A DNA stretch of 64,000 bases, from NCBI RefSeq assembly GCF_002257565.1, contig NZ_CP022736.1:2418001-2482000 (forward strand), in the 5' to 3' direction. Positions 1 through 8,052 of the stretch are shown here, one piece after another. The DNA is from Herbaspirillum sp. meg3 (GTDB lineage: Bacteria > Pseudomonadota > Gammaproteobacteria > Burkholderiales > Burkholderiaceae_D). Under the pieces are notes generated by a model. It ran no database searches. It saw only the letters and a program-made list of their open reading frames with translations, and was not told where the DNA came from. Both the position numbers and the translations under genes were made by a program. The stretch's first letter is position 1, and the number at the start of each line of letters is the position of its first letter.

Positions 1-236
1 GTCGCGGTGGTCACGTCCTTTCCATCGATCTCTACACGGCCGCTGTCGGGTGTTTCGAGACCTGCGAGCAAGCGCAGCAACGTTGATTTTCCACAGCCTG
101 AAGGGCCGAGCAGGGCGACCAGCTGGCCGCGTTCAAATTCAAGGTCGAGCGATTTGATGACCTGGTGCGCACCCCAGGATTTGCTGATGCCTGAGAGACG
201 GATGGCGATATCGTTTTTGTCGTTTTGCATATTCAT
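1..236 (-). CDS. ABC transporter ATP-binding protein (partial, N-terminal part)
   Basis: Only the first ~78 residues are present; the gene continues past the left edge. The visible part is the start of an importer-type ABC ATPase: a short N-terminal strand region, then the Walker A motif GPSGCGKST, followed by the LAGLETPDSG stretch typical of sugar, polyamine or phosphonate importers. The ATG at 236 overlaps the stop of the upstream DeoR gene in an ATGA arrangement, so the two are probably translationally coupled and the regulator is likely to control this transporter. A second in-frame ATG lies at 230. The substrate cannot be read from this fragment; the GDPD-fold protein and porin nearby make a glycerol-phosphate or sugar substrate conceivable, but that is inference. 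Confidence 0.85.
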   Translation of the reverse strand, partial: MNMQNDKNDIAIRLSGISKSWGAHQVIKSLDLEFERGQLVALLGPSGCGKSTLLRLLAGLETPDSGRVEIDGKDVTTA

Positions 237-1117
237 TTTCCTGCTGCGATGGCCGCGTCGTTGGTCATGGCGAATTCACGTTCTTCTGTATCGCTGTCGG
301 ATTGCGAAGTCACGACGACACGGGTGTTGCCAGCCAGCATGGCGGCCAGGTTCGGGGTCAGGGGACTGTCGGTGACGAGGATGTCGGGGTCGGACAAATG
401 ACCGCCGCGCACCGGCGCCTGACGGCCGAATTTGGAGTTGTCGGTGACCAGAATCTGGGTACGGCAGCTCTCGCGCAATGCCTGGCGCGAGCTTGATTCC
501 ATACGGTCGAAGTCGAGCAGCGTGCCATCGGTGTCCACACCGCCGACGCCATAAATGCCGAAGTCCGCACGAAAATTGCGGAACAATTTATCGGCATCGT
601 TGCCGAGAATTTCCGGATTGGGAAATCGCAGGGTGCCGCCCGGCACGATGACCTGGTTGTTCTGATTTGTTGACAAGGCCAGCGCCGCGCGCAGGTTGTT
701 GGTGATGACGGTAAGGTGGTCGTGCTTGGCCAATGCCAGCGCAACTTGTTCCGGTGTGGTGCCGATGCCGATCAGCACGCTGCACGAGTTGGGGATGAGC
801 CTGGCGACCGCAGCACCGATCTCGGCTTTTTGTTCGAGATTGTTGATGCGTCGCATGTCATAAGGCTGGTTGCGCGCAGACAAAATCAGCTCGGCGCCGC
901 CATGTCGACGACGCAGGATATCGGCATCGCACAAGGCGTTGATGTCACGACGAATGGTTTGCGTCGTGACGGCGAAATGCTCTGCCAGTGCCTCCATCGT
1001 CATGAACCCGTGCTGGCGGAACAGCGCAATGATTTCGTTATGCCGCAGCGAAGCAGGCTTGATGACGGGCTTGGCTCCGGACTTCGAGGAAGGGTTACTT
1101 GCAGGATTCGCTGGCAT
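233..1117 (-). CDS. DeoR/GlpR family transcriptional regulator
   Basis: A regulator of ~294 residues with the DeoR layout: an N-terminal winged helix-turn-helix (about residues 25-80, with TTQTIRRDIN and the RRRHGGAEL turn characteristic of the family) and a C-terminal DeoRC sensor domain that binds phosphorylated sugars or related metabolites. The sensor domain carries family hallmarks such as GIGTTPEQ, VITNNL, GGVD and the late VTDNSKFGR. The N-terminus has a Ser/Pro/Lys-rich extension of ~25 residues. I place the start at the ATG at 1117; an in-frame GTG lies two codons upstream at 1123. The gene overlaps the following ABC ATPase by 4 bp and is divergent from the porin at 1330, so it probably autoregulates and controls both directions. 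Confidence 0.88.
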   Translation of the reverse strand: MPANPASNPSSKSGAKPVIKPASLRHNEIIALFRQHGFMTMEALAEHFAVTTQTIRRDINALCDADILRRRHGGAELILSARNQPYDMRRINNLEQKAEIGAAVARLIPNSCSVLIGIGTTPEQVALALAKHDHLTVITNNLRAALALSTNQNNQVIVPGGTLRFPNPEILGNDADKLFRNFRADFGIYGVGGVDTDGTLLDFDRMESSSRQALRESCRTQILVTDNSKFGRQAPVRGGHLSDPDILVTDSPLTPNLAAMLAGNTRVVVTSQSDSDTEEREFAMTNDAAIAAGK

Positions 1118-1138
1118 GTTCACTTATCCATTCATTCG

Positions 1139-1211
1139 TTCATTTGAAAACGTGTTGAATGTTATCGAGCGATTGTTACGGGATCGTGACCTTGTTGATG
1201 TTCATATGAAC
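1139..1211. promoter_or_regulatory. Two TTCAT(A/T)TGAA palindromes, candidate DeoR operators
   Basis: TTCATTTGAA lies at 1139-1148 and a perfect 12-bp palindrome GTTCATATGAAC at 1200-1211, both between the divergent DeoR and porin genes. The second sits in the context ATGTTCATATGAACGTC, resembling the ATGTTC/GAACAT half-sites known for GlpR of enterobacteria. The two centres are about 62 bp apart, a spacing compatible with looping or cooperative binding. The assignment as an operator is inferred from the pattern and position only. Confidence 0.45.
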
Positions 1212-1329
1212 GTCATTTGCCTTTCACATCATCACAACGTCATGGCGATGTCATATATCGAGGGCATAGTTCGCAGCAGTTTCATCACTGCTCGCAATTT
1301 CCCTTTTCAACTTTCCTGAAAAAACATTC

Positions 1330-2529
1330 ATGAAAAAATATGCTCTCGCCATTTCGCTTTCCGCCGCCGGCATGTCCGTTGCCGGAGGCGCCTATGCGCA
1401 AACCAACGTCGCCTCATCGGGCGTCACCATCTACGGGATCATCAATCCCAGCCTGACCTATACCGACAAGGTCGCCAACGCTACGTCAGCCAATCCAACC
1501 GGGACCGGCTCACGTCTGAGCATGGACACCGCCGTGGCGCAAGGTTCGCGCATCGGTTTCAAGGGTGTGGAAGATCTGGGTGATGGTTTGAAAGCACTGT
1601 TCACATTGGAGAACGGCTTCAACGCCGACACCGGCCAGCTGGCGCAGGGCGGTTTGTTCTTTGGCCGTACTGCCATCATTGGCCTGTCCGGCAAGGGCGG
1701 CACCATTTATCTCGGCCGCCAGAAAGATTACATCGACGATCTGGCGCCTTACAACGGCGCGCTGGATTTCGGCAGTCTGGTCAACAACATCCATGCATTG
1801 AATCTGGATCGCACGCAAGGCTCGCGTGTCAATAACTCGGTGCGCTACAACTCGCCGGTGATGGGCGGTGTCACATTGAGCGCCTTGTACGGTTTCGGCG
1901 AGCAGGCCGGATCGACCGGCGCCGGTCAATCCTTTGGTGTGGGCGGTAGCTACAACAACGGTCCGTTGTCGTTGGGCGCTGCGTATTTTCAGAACAAGCT
2001 GACTGCCAACAACACCTTCACCGGTTCCAGCGACTCCGGCATTGCACCGGGCGCCACCACCGGCAGCATTGCCAGCACTTCGCTCAAGACTTTCCTGATC
2101 GGTGGTTCGTACAAACTCGGTGATGTGCGCATGTACGGTTCGTACTCGCAGGTCAAGCAACCGCTGGCGGTTGCCGCCGGTACCGCAATGACCGGTTTCA
2201 CCGGCGCTACGGGCGCAGCCTTTACGTTCGGCGGCGTCAACAACAGCAAGGTCGATCTTATCGACTTCGGCGTCAACTACAACGTTACGCCAACCACGCA
2301 ACTGCTCGCGAACTTCGTCGGCACACGCTCCAAATTTGTCGGTGCCAAAGACGGCAAGGCGTCGCAGGTATCGCTGGGCGTGGATTATTTCCTCTCCAAA
2401 CGCACGGATGTGTATCTGTTCTACGCGAACATCCGTTCGTCGGACATGTTCAATCCAGGCTTGTACGTCGCACCGGGCGGCACCAATACCCAGAACGTCC
2501 TGACGGCCGGTATCCGTCACAAGTTCTGA
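1330..2529 (+). CDS. Gram-negative trimeric porin (Burkholderia-type)
   Basis: A 399-residue outer-membrane porin. It has a cleavable signal peptide of ~23 residues ending in GGAYA-Q, then the typical beginning SSGVTIYGIINPSLTY, the SRLSMDT...GSRIGFKG strand pair and the LGRQ motif. Repeated alternating hydrophobic beta-strands follow, and the protein ends in the C-terminal RHKF whose final Phe is recognised by the BAM complex. Length and motifs match 16-stranded general porins of Burkholderiales. It provides passive diffusion for small solutes. The GDPD-fold gene starts 29 bp downstream, so the two are likely cotranscribed. Two candidate DeoR palindromes lie upstream. Confidence 0.95.
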   Translation: MKKYALAISLSAAGMSVAGGAYAQTNVASSGVTIYGIINPSLTYTDKVANATSANPTGTGSRLSMDTAVAQGSRIGFKGVEDLGDGLKALFTLENGFNADTGQLAQGGLFFGRTAIIGLSGKGGTIYLGRQKDYIDDLAPYNGALDFGSLVNNIHALNLDRTQGSRVNNSVRYNSPVMGGVTLSALYGFGEQAGSTGAGQSFGVGGSYNNGPLSLGAAYFQNKLTANNTFTGSSDSGIAPGATTGSIASTSLKTFLIGGSYKLGDVRMYGSYSQVKQPLAVAAGTAMTGFTGATGAAFTFGGVNNSKVDLIDFGVNYNVTPTTQLLANFVGTRSKFVGAKDGKASQVSLGVDYFLSKRTDVYLFYANIRSSDMFNPGLYVAPGGTNTQNVLTAGIRHKF

Positions 2530-2558
2530 TCGGCTTGTTCGCCTACAAGGAGAAACAG

Positions 2559-3473
2559 ATGAGCATAGTCAAGAACGGACTGAGACTGACCGTCTGCGCC
2601 GCGCTCCTGAGCGTATCGCTGGTGGTCAGCGCTGAACCGCTGATCGCGGCACATCGGGGCGGTACCGGTGACGGACCGGAAAACACGATTCCGACGCTGC
2701 AGAATTCACTCAAGCACGGCGCGGATATCTTGTGGATGACGGTGCAGGTGTCCAGTGATGGCATCCCCGTGTTGTATCGTCCGGCCGATGTCGCGGCGCT
2801 GACCGACGGTAAAGGAGTGGTCAATAGTTTGACCGCGGCACAACTGACTGCACTCAATGCGGGCTATATGTACAGCGCGACAGATGCAGCCGGCAACAAG
2901 AGCTATCCCTATCGCCAGCAGCCGGTGACGGTACCGACCTTGCGCGACGCGTTGCGTGCAGTGCCTGCGTCGGTGCCGATCATGATCGACATGAAGCAGT
3001 TGCCTGCTGAAGTGCTCGTGAATGCAGTCGCCAAAGTCATCGAGGAAGAAAACGCGTGGCAACGCGTGCGCTTTTATTCCACGGATGCCGATGTGATCGC
3101 GCTGATGGCGAAGCAGCCAAAGGCGCAGGTGTTCGAATCCCGTGACGCCACACGTGACCGCCTGGCGCGCATTGCGCTCAACGGCGGTGCTTGCGACATG
3201 CCACCGGCGGCCGGTACGTGGTCCGGTATCGAGCTGGAGCGAAAGGTCACCGTGGTGGAGAAGTTTACTCTCGGTGAGGGCGTCTCGGAGGTGGTGGCGC
3301 ACTGGTGGACACCGGCGGCGATGAAATGCTTCAAGAGCAATCCCGGCACCAGAGTAATGGTGTTCGGCGTTGACTCGGCGGCAGCCTATCGCAGCGCGCA
3401 GCAGTTGGGCGTGGATGTGGTGATGACGGATTCGCCGTTGAAGATGAAGGCGTTACGCGAATCTGCCAAATAG
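2559..3473 (+). CDS. GDPD-fold (glycerophosphodiester phosphodiesterase-like) periplasmic protein, catalytic residues degenerate
   Basis: About 304 residues from the ATG at 2559, chosen because AAGGAG (2547-2552) precedes it; an upstream in-frame start at 2535 lacks a site. A signal peptide ends near VVSA-EP (residue 25). The fold signature is clear: AHRGG at 31-35, PENT at 40-43, and a terminal DVVMTDSPLKMK as in GDPD enzymes. However, where the family has the metal-binding ExD pair this protein has W59-M60-T61, where it has the catalytic HD it has R74-P75, and the later EIK is DMK (D144). It may be a non-enzymatic binder, a different hydrolase, or a diverged subfamily. It follows the porin by 29 bp and ends at a terminator. 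Confidence 0.8.
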   Translation: MSIVKNGLRLTVCAALLSVSLVVSAEPLIAAHRGGTGDGPENTIPTLQNSLKHGADILWMTVQVSSDGIPVLYRPADVAALTDGKGVVNSLTAAQLTALNAGYMYSATDAAGNKSYPYRQQPVTVPTLRDALRAVPASVPIMIDMKQLPAEVLVNAVAKVIEEENAWQRVRFYSTDADVIALMAKQPKAQVFESRDATRDRLARIALNGGACDMPPAAGTWSGIELERKVTVVEKFTLGEGVSEVVAHWWTPAAMKCFKSNPGTRVMVFGVDSAAAYRSAQQLGVDVVMTDSPLKMKALRESAK

Positions 3474-3490
3474 GCAACAGCAGACGTGAA

Positions 3491-3530
3491 AAAAGCGGGA
3501 AGGGCGCAAGCCGCTTCCCGCTTTTCTTTT
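3491..3530. terminator. Bidirectional rho-independent terminator
   Basis: The arms AAAAGCGGGAAG (3491-3502) and CTTCCCGCTTTT (3514-3525) form a perfect 12-bp stem around an 11-base loop, with A-rich and T-rich flanks on both sides. It lies between the convergent GDPD-like gene and the MFS gene and can serve both. Confidence 0.85.
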
Positions 3531-3541
3531 GTCCAGATCGA

Positions 3542-4840
3542 TCAGGCAGCCAGCGGTACCGCCAGCGACTTTTTACGATACAGAACCAGGGTTGCGATCA
3601 GACCGCAGACGGCAGCGAAGCTCATCCACAGACCTGGCGCAGCCTTGTCATGTGTCAGTTCGATCAGACCGGTGGCGATCGCCGGTGTGAAGCCGCCGAA
3701 GATCGCTGTCGCCAGGCTGTATGCCAGCGAGAAGCCTGCGGTACGCACATCGACCGGCATCACTTCGGTCAGCGCCACGACCATCGCGCCGTTGTAGCTG
3801 GCGTAGAGGAAGGACAGCCACAGTTCCACGATCAGCATCTTGCCGAAAGTAGCGTCACCAACCAGCCACGTCATGGCCGGATACGCGGTCAGGATGGTCA
3901 GTACGGTGAACACCAGCAGCAAAGGACGGCGACCGATGCGGTCAGACAGCGCACCCATCACCGGCAACCAGATGAAGTTGGAAATGCCGACGCAGAAGGT
4001 GACGATCAGCGCGCTTTCCGTGCTCAGCTTGAGCACGTTTTTGCCGAAGGTCGGTGTGTAGACGGTGATCAGGTAGAACGAGACGGTGGTCATCGACACC
4101 AGCATCATGCCGGCGATAACCAGCTTCCAGTTTTCCAGCATCGAACGGAAGATTTCAGACAGGCTGGGCTTGCGCTTGCGGGCCATGAATTCTTCAGTTT
4201 CTTGCAGCGAGCGGCGAATGACGAACAGCACCGGCACGATCAGGCAGCCGATGAAGAACGGGATGCGCCAGCCCCAGTCACCGACCTGATCCTTGGTCAG
4301 CCACATGTTCAGGCCGTAGCCGATCGCCGCTGCAACGATGATGGCGACTTGCTGGCTGGCGGACTGCCAGCTGACATAGAAGCCCTTGCGGCCCGGTGTT
4401 GCCATTTCAGCCAGATAGACCGATACGCCGCCCAGCTCGACACCTGCCGAGAAGCCTTGCAGCAAACGGCCGATCAGCACCAGCGCCGGGGCCAGCAGAC
4501 CGATGGTTGCATAACCCGGCACGAAGGCGATCAGCATGGTGCCGACGGCCATCAGCGCCAGTGTCACGATCAGACCTTGACGGCGACCCACGCGGTCAAC
4601 ATACGCGCCGAGAATGATCGCACCCAGCGGACGCATCAGGAAGCCTGCGCCGAAGGTCATGAAGGTCAGCATCAGGGACGCAAATTCATTGCCGCTGGGG
4701 AAAAATGCCTTGGAGATGTAGCTGGCGTAAAAGCCGAACAGGAAAAAGTCGAACATTTCCATGAAATTGCCACTGGTGACGCGTAATACAGTGACGAATT
4801 TCGAGGACGATGCAGATGACTGAGATGTTTGAGATGTCAT
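3542..4840 (-). CDS. MFS transporter, metabolite:H+ symporter family (citrate/tricarballylate-like)
   Basis: A 432-residue, 12-helix major facilitator. The N-terminal stretch GNFMEMFDFFLFGFYASYI and the loop motif DRVGRRQGL after TM2 are typical of the metabolite:H+ symporter branch containing CitA/CitH citrate and TcuC tricarballylate transporters; a second copy of the loop motif, DRIGRRPLL, occurs in the second half. It probably imports a di- or tricarboxylate with protons across the inner membrane. A ModA-like binding protein and a divergent LysR regulator lie just upstream, which suggests substrate-induced expression, although the 161-bp gap leaves it open whether this gene is cotranscribed. 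The exact substrate is not readable from sequence. Confidence 0.85.
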   Translation of the reverse strand: MTSQTSQSSASSSKFVTVLRVTSGNFMEMFDFFLFGFYASYISKAFFPSGNEFASLMLTFMTFGAGFLMRPLGAIILGAYVDRVGRRQGLIVTLALMAVGTMLIAFVPGYATIGLLAPALVLIGRLLQGFSAGVELGGVSVYLAEMATPGRKGFYVSWQSASQQVAIIVAAAIGYGLNMWLTKDQVGDWGWRIPFFIGCLIVPVLFVIRRSLQETEEFMARKRKPSLSEIFRSMLENWKLVIAGMMLVSMTTVSFYLITVYTPTFGKNVLKLSTESALIVTFCVGISNFIWLPVMGALSDRIGRRPLLLVFTVLTILTAYPAMTWLVGDATFGKMLIVELWLSFLYASYNGAMVVALTEVMPVDVRTAGFSLAYSLATAIFGGFTPAIATGLIELTHDKAAPGLWMSFAAVCGLIATLVLYRKKSLAVPLAA

Positions 4841-5001
4841 GGTTTGTCTCTCTCTACCCGAGGTGATCAGGTTATGTGTTTTCTGAACAGTGCTTGCGAC
4901 GCGGATTTTTTGTTATTGAGCGTCGGCGGAGCGCAGTCTATCGCAACCAAAGGAAGCATAGCTTTCTAACAGCTTTCATGTTGCGTTTATTTTATGCATT
5001 G

Positions 5002-5793
5002 TTATTTGGATAAGGGGAGCAAAGAATCCAGGCCGCTTTTGTTGACTTCCGGCGCTGCCTCGGGCGATGCCAGGAAGCGGATCAGTTGCCGCGCCTCGTC
5101 CGGATGCTGCGCACCGGTGGGGATACCTGCGGCAAACACGGTGACGCTTTGCAGCGACTCTGGAATTTTACCGACAAAGTCGGCGCCAGCAACCGGCAGC
5201 AGCTCGCTGACCTGCTGGAAGCCAAGTTCATAGTCGCCGCTGGCAATCACGCCGGCGACGGGAATTTTGGGAATCATCTTTGCCTTGCCTTTGACCTGAT
5301 CTTCGATACCGAGCTTTTTGAACAATTCACGCTCTATATAGACGCCGCTGGCGCTGTCCGAATACGCGATCGATTTCGCTTGCAGCAAGGTTTTCTTGAG
5401 TGCTTCAGGAGTACTGATGTCCGGTTTGGCACTGCCGGCGCGTACGACCATGCCGATGCGCGAATCGGCGAGCGCGGCGCGGCTGCCGGGGATAACCTTG
5501 CCTTGTTTGATCAGCTCGTCCAGTGCGTAGCCGACCATGATCACGACGTCGGCTGGTTCGCCGCGTTGCAGGCGATTGGGGATGGCTTCGGGTGCAGTCC
5601 CCATGGATGGGCCCCAGGCAGTCGACAAGGTATTGCCGGTGGCTTGCTCGAACTTGGGCGCAAGCGCTTTATATGCTGCGGTAAAGCCGCCCGAATTCAT
5701 GACCTTGAGTTCTGCGGACCAGCTATTTGCTGACAAAATACTGACTGAAATTGCCAGCCAGGAAATGAGGAGTGTGCGACGCATCTTGGGCAT
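5002..5793 (-). CDS. Periplasmic substrate-binding protein, ModA-like
   Basis: A 263-residue secreted binding protein with a signal peptide ending at NSWSA-E (~27). The mature part follows the ModA/extracellular solute-binding fold: LKVMNSGGF, LQRGEPADVVIM, LADSRIGMVVRAG, SDSASGVYIERELF, and a C-terminal ARQLIRFLASPEA. No ModB or ModC gene is adjacent, so molybdate transport is unlikely; stand-alone ModA-like proteins of this kind are common in Burkholderiales and bind unidentified anions. It is divergent from a LysR gene and codirectional with the MFS symporter. It could feed a substrate to the MFS or help sense it, which is inference. Confidence 0.8.
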   Translation of the reverse strand: MPKMRRTLLISWLAISVSILSANSWSAELKVMNSGGFTAAYKALAPKFEQATGNTLSTAWGPSMGTAPEAIPNRLQRGEPADVVIMVGYALDELIKQGKVIPGSRAALADSRIGMVVRAGSAKPDISTPEALKKTLLQAKSIAYSDSASGVYIERELFKKLGIEDQVKGKAKMIPKIPVAGVIASGDYELGFQQVSELLPVAGADFVGKIPESLQSVTVFAAGIPTGAQHPDEARQLIRFLASPEAAPEVNKSGLDSLLPLSK

Positions 5794-5982
5794 GGGGTTC
5801 TCTATCTTGGTTGAAGTGTTGTCTCTGGTCGTTATTGTTTTTATGCAGCCTGCAGTGCAGCGCCGTGCCAGTGAATCGTATTGAGTATTCCCGATCTTTC
5901 CCGATTTTTCACGTCGGAGCGGGAATCAAGAGCGCGATTCTTGCAAATAGAATTGATAAAGTAAAATGCATAATTTAGTACT

Positions 5983-6005
5983 ATTGATTCGTTAATAGCA
6001 TCAAT
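5983..6005. promoter_or_regulatory. Candidate LysR box (ATTGAT-N11-ATCAAT)
   Basis: ATTGAT at 5983-5988 and its exact inverted copy ATCAAT at 6000-6005 are separated by 11 bases, giving the T-N11-A dyad expected of LysR-type operators. It is 29 bases before the ATG of the LysR gene and inside the AT-rich divergent region with the ModA-like gene, so it could mediate autorepression and activation of the divergent unit. Confidence 0.5.
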
Positions 6006-6034
6006 AAGATTTGAATTTTTATTCAAGGTCACGC

Positions 6035-6946
6035 ATGAAACAACTCCGCTTCGACATCGCCGATCTGCAGGTCATGGTGGCAGTGGTAGAGCGCGGAGGT
6101 TTTCGCGCTGCCGCGAGCGCCATCAATTTATCGCAGCCGGCCTTGTCACGTCGCATCGACAAGCTGGAAGAAGCGCTCAATGTCAGGCTGTTCGAACGCA
6201 CTACCCGCCGCGTTGCCTTGACGGTCGTGGGACGCGAGTTCTATGCCAAGGCGCAGGAAATCCTCGCCAATGTCGAAAGCTCCTTATTGAGCATCAGCGA
6301 CATTGCCGCCAGTTCCGGCGGCGAAGTGACCATTGCTTGTGTGCCGTCGATGGCGTATCACTATTTACCGCCGGTGATCAAGCAGTTCAATGCCCTCTAT
6401 CCGAATATTCGCATCAAGGTAATTGATGAAGGCGCCAACGAGGTGCTTAACGGCGTTTTGCGCGGCGAAGCCGACTTCGGCATCAACTTCATTGGCGCAC
6501 AGCAGGCCGACATCGATTTTGAAGAGATCATGAGCGAGCGTTTTGTACTGGCCTGTCTGCATGATCATCCGCTGGCACAACGGCGCTCGGTGAAATGGCG
6601 TGAGATCGACAAATATCCCTACGTGGCGGTGGCACGCTCCAGCGGTAATCGGCTCCTGCTGGATCAGGCGCTGGCGACGACGGATGTGCGTCCGAGCGCA
6701 GTCTATGAAGTGCGCCACGTCGCGACTTCATTGGCTTGGGTCGCCGCTGGCCTGGGTATCGCTGCCGTGCCTCACCTGGCGATGCCGACGGAACATGACT
6801 CGCCGTTGAAAGCGATCCCGCTGGTGGAACCCAAGGTGGAGCGCACCCTCGGCCTGATCCGCAAAAAAGGACGCAAGCTGTCTTCCAGTGCACAACATCT
6901 TTATGACGCGCTCAAAAATAAACCGCCCAGACCTTTTCAGGCATAG
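6035..6946 (+). CDS. LysR family transcriptional regulator
   Basis: A 303-residue LysR regulator. The N-terminal winged helix (residues ~5-65) carries GGFRAAASAINLSQPALSRRI and LFERTTRRVALT; the C-terminal periplasmic-binding-like co-inducer domain follows (about 90-300). The ATG at 6035 is chosen because AAGG lies nine bases before it; an upstream TTG at 6011 is in frame but has no site. It is divergent from the ModA-like gene with an ATTGAT-N11-ATCAAT dyad between, so it probably regulates the binding protein and perhaps the MFS symporter. The inducer is unknown. Confidence 0.9.
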   Translation: MKQLRFDIADLQVMVAVVERGGFRAAASAINLSQPALSRRIDKLEEALNVRLFERTTRRVALTVVGREFYAKAQEILANVESSLLSISDIAASSGGEVTIACVPSMAYHYLPPVIKQFNALYPNIRIKVIDEGANEVLNGVLRGEADFGINFIGAQQADIDFEEIMSERFVLACLHDHPLAQRRSVKWREIDKYPYVAVARSSGNRLLLDQALATTDVRPSAVYEVRHVATSLAWVAAGLGIAAVPHLAMPTEHDSPLKAIPLVEPKVERTLGLIRKKGRKLSSSAQHLYDALKNKPPRPFQA

Positions 6947-7041
6947 GCGGCAAAATACGACAGCGGAAGAACTGTTTTTCGCGGCTTCGTTTGTCTCCTC
7001 AGTCCCCAGCTTATTGCTTTAATTTAGTCAATCGTTCTTGA

Positions 7042-8052
7042 TCAACTTGTCTTGGTCACCTTGCTCAGATGACGCGGTTTGTCCGGATCCATGCCGCGCG
7101 CGACCGCCAGCTGCGCCGCCATGACGTAGAAAGCCTGGATTGCGACGATGGGATCGAGATCCGGCGTGACGGCCGTCGGCAAGGTCAGATCGCGTTCGCT
7201 CACATCTTCCGGTGCTGCAAGCAAAACCTTGGCACCACGCTGGCGCATCTCTGCGGCCAGTTGCAGCATGCCGGCCTGCGTCGGGCCGCGTGTGGCAAAC
7301 ATCAGCAGTGGGTAGCCTTCGTTGATCAGTGCCATCGGGCCGTGTTTGATTTCCGCGCCGCTGAATGCTTCGGCCTGGATGGCGGAGGTCTCCTTGAATT
7401 TCAACGCGGCTTCCAGCGCCAGCGGGAAACCGATGCCGCGACCGACAACCATGATGCTGCTGGCGGGCGCCAGTACGTCGATGGCTTTTGACCAGTCGCT
7501 GTCGGCAGCGCGCTGCAGTGAATCCGGCAGGCTTTCCAGCGCGTGCAGGAAGTTGGCGTCGTCTTGCCAGTGACCAGCGAACATTGCCCCGGCCACCAGG
7601 CTGGCGATGAAACTTTTGGTCGCGGCGACGCTGAGTTCAGGGCCGGCGCGTAGCGGGATGGACCACTCGGCTGCCTTCGCTAATGGCGATTCGGCGTCGT
7701 TGACCAGCGCCAGCGTGATGGCGCCGCCGTCGCGGAAATAACGAATGGGTTCGATCACGTCGGGGCTTTGGCCCGATTGCGAGATGGCGATAGCCAGGCG
7801 ATCGCGGGCAATCAGCGGTGCCTTGTTGAGCGTCACCAGCGACATCGGCAGCGAAGCGACGATGTGGCCCAGGCGTGCCATGGTGAGGTAGGCGCAATAG
7901 CTGGCGGCATGGTCTGAACTGCCGCGCGCCACAGTGACGATGCCTGACGGTGGTGCGGCGCGCAGCCAACGGCCCAGTTCGGCATAGCGGCCGCGGTCTT
8001 GCGCGAGCTGGTCGGCAACGTGCGTACCGGCCGAGCGCGCCTCCTTAAGCAT
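7042..8052 (-). CDS. SIS-domain sugar isomerase/deaminase (NagB-II/AgaS-like glucosamine-6-phosphate deaminase)
   Basis: About 336 residues with tandem SIS domains. The first has VARGSSDHAASYC and SQSGQSPDV, the second VVGRGIGFPLALEAALKFKE and EIKHGP, as in the isomerase half of GlmS. There is no glutaminase domain. Such proteins act as alternative glucosamine-6-phosphate deaminases (NagB-II), turning GlcN6P into fructose-6-phosphate and ammonia. This fits its place as the last gene of the operon behind NagA, whose stop codon it overlaps by 8 bp. The ATG at 8052 is preferred over a TTG at 8064. No classical NagB is visible in the window, so this protein likely supplies that step. Confidence 0.85.
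   Translation of the reverse strand: MLKEARSAGTHVADQLAQDRGRYAELGRWLRAAPPSGIVTVARGSSDHAASYCAYLTMARLGHIVASLPMSLVTLNKAPLIARDRLAIAISQSGQSPDVIEPIRYFRDGGAITLALVNDAESPLAKAAEWSIPLRAGPELSVAATKSFIASLVAGAMFAGHWQDDANFLHALESLPDSLQRAADSDWSKAIDVLAPASSIMVVGRGIGFPLALEAALKFKETSAIQAEAFSGAEIKHGPMALINEGYPLLMFATRGPTQAGMLQLAAEMRQRGAKVLLAAPEDVSERDLTLPTAVTPDLDPIVAIQAFYVMAAQLAVARGMDPDKPRHLSKVTKTS

Noticed and set aside
1510..2520. Long minus-strand open frame opposite the porin
   Set aside because: It is the antisense shadow of a clear porin, rich in Arg/Gln/Val and without any recognisable domain.
3650..4786. 378-codon plus-strand frame opposite the MFS symporter
   Set aside because: Composition is dominated by Gln, His, Arg and Asp, as expected from the reverse of hydrophobic codons; the minus-strand transporter is unmistakable.
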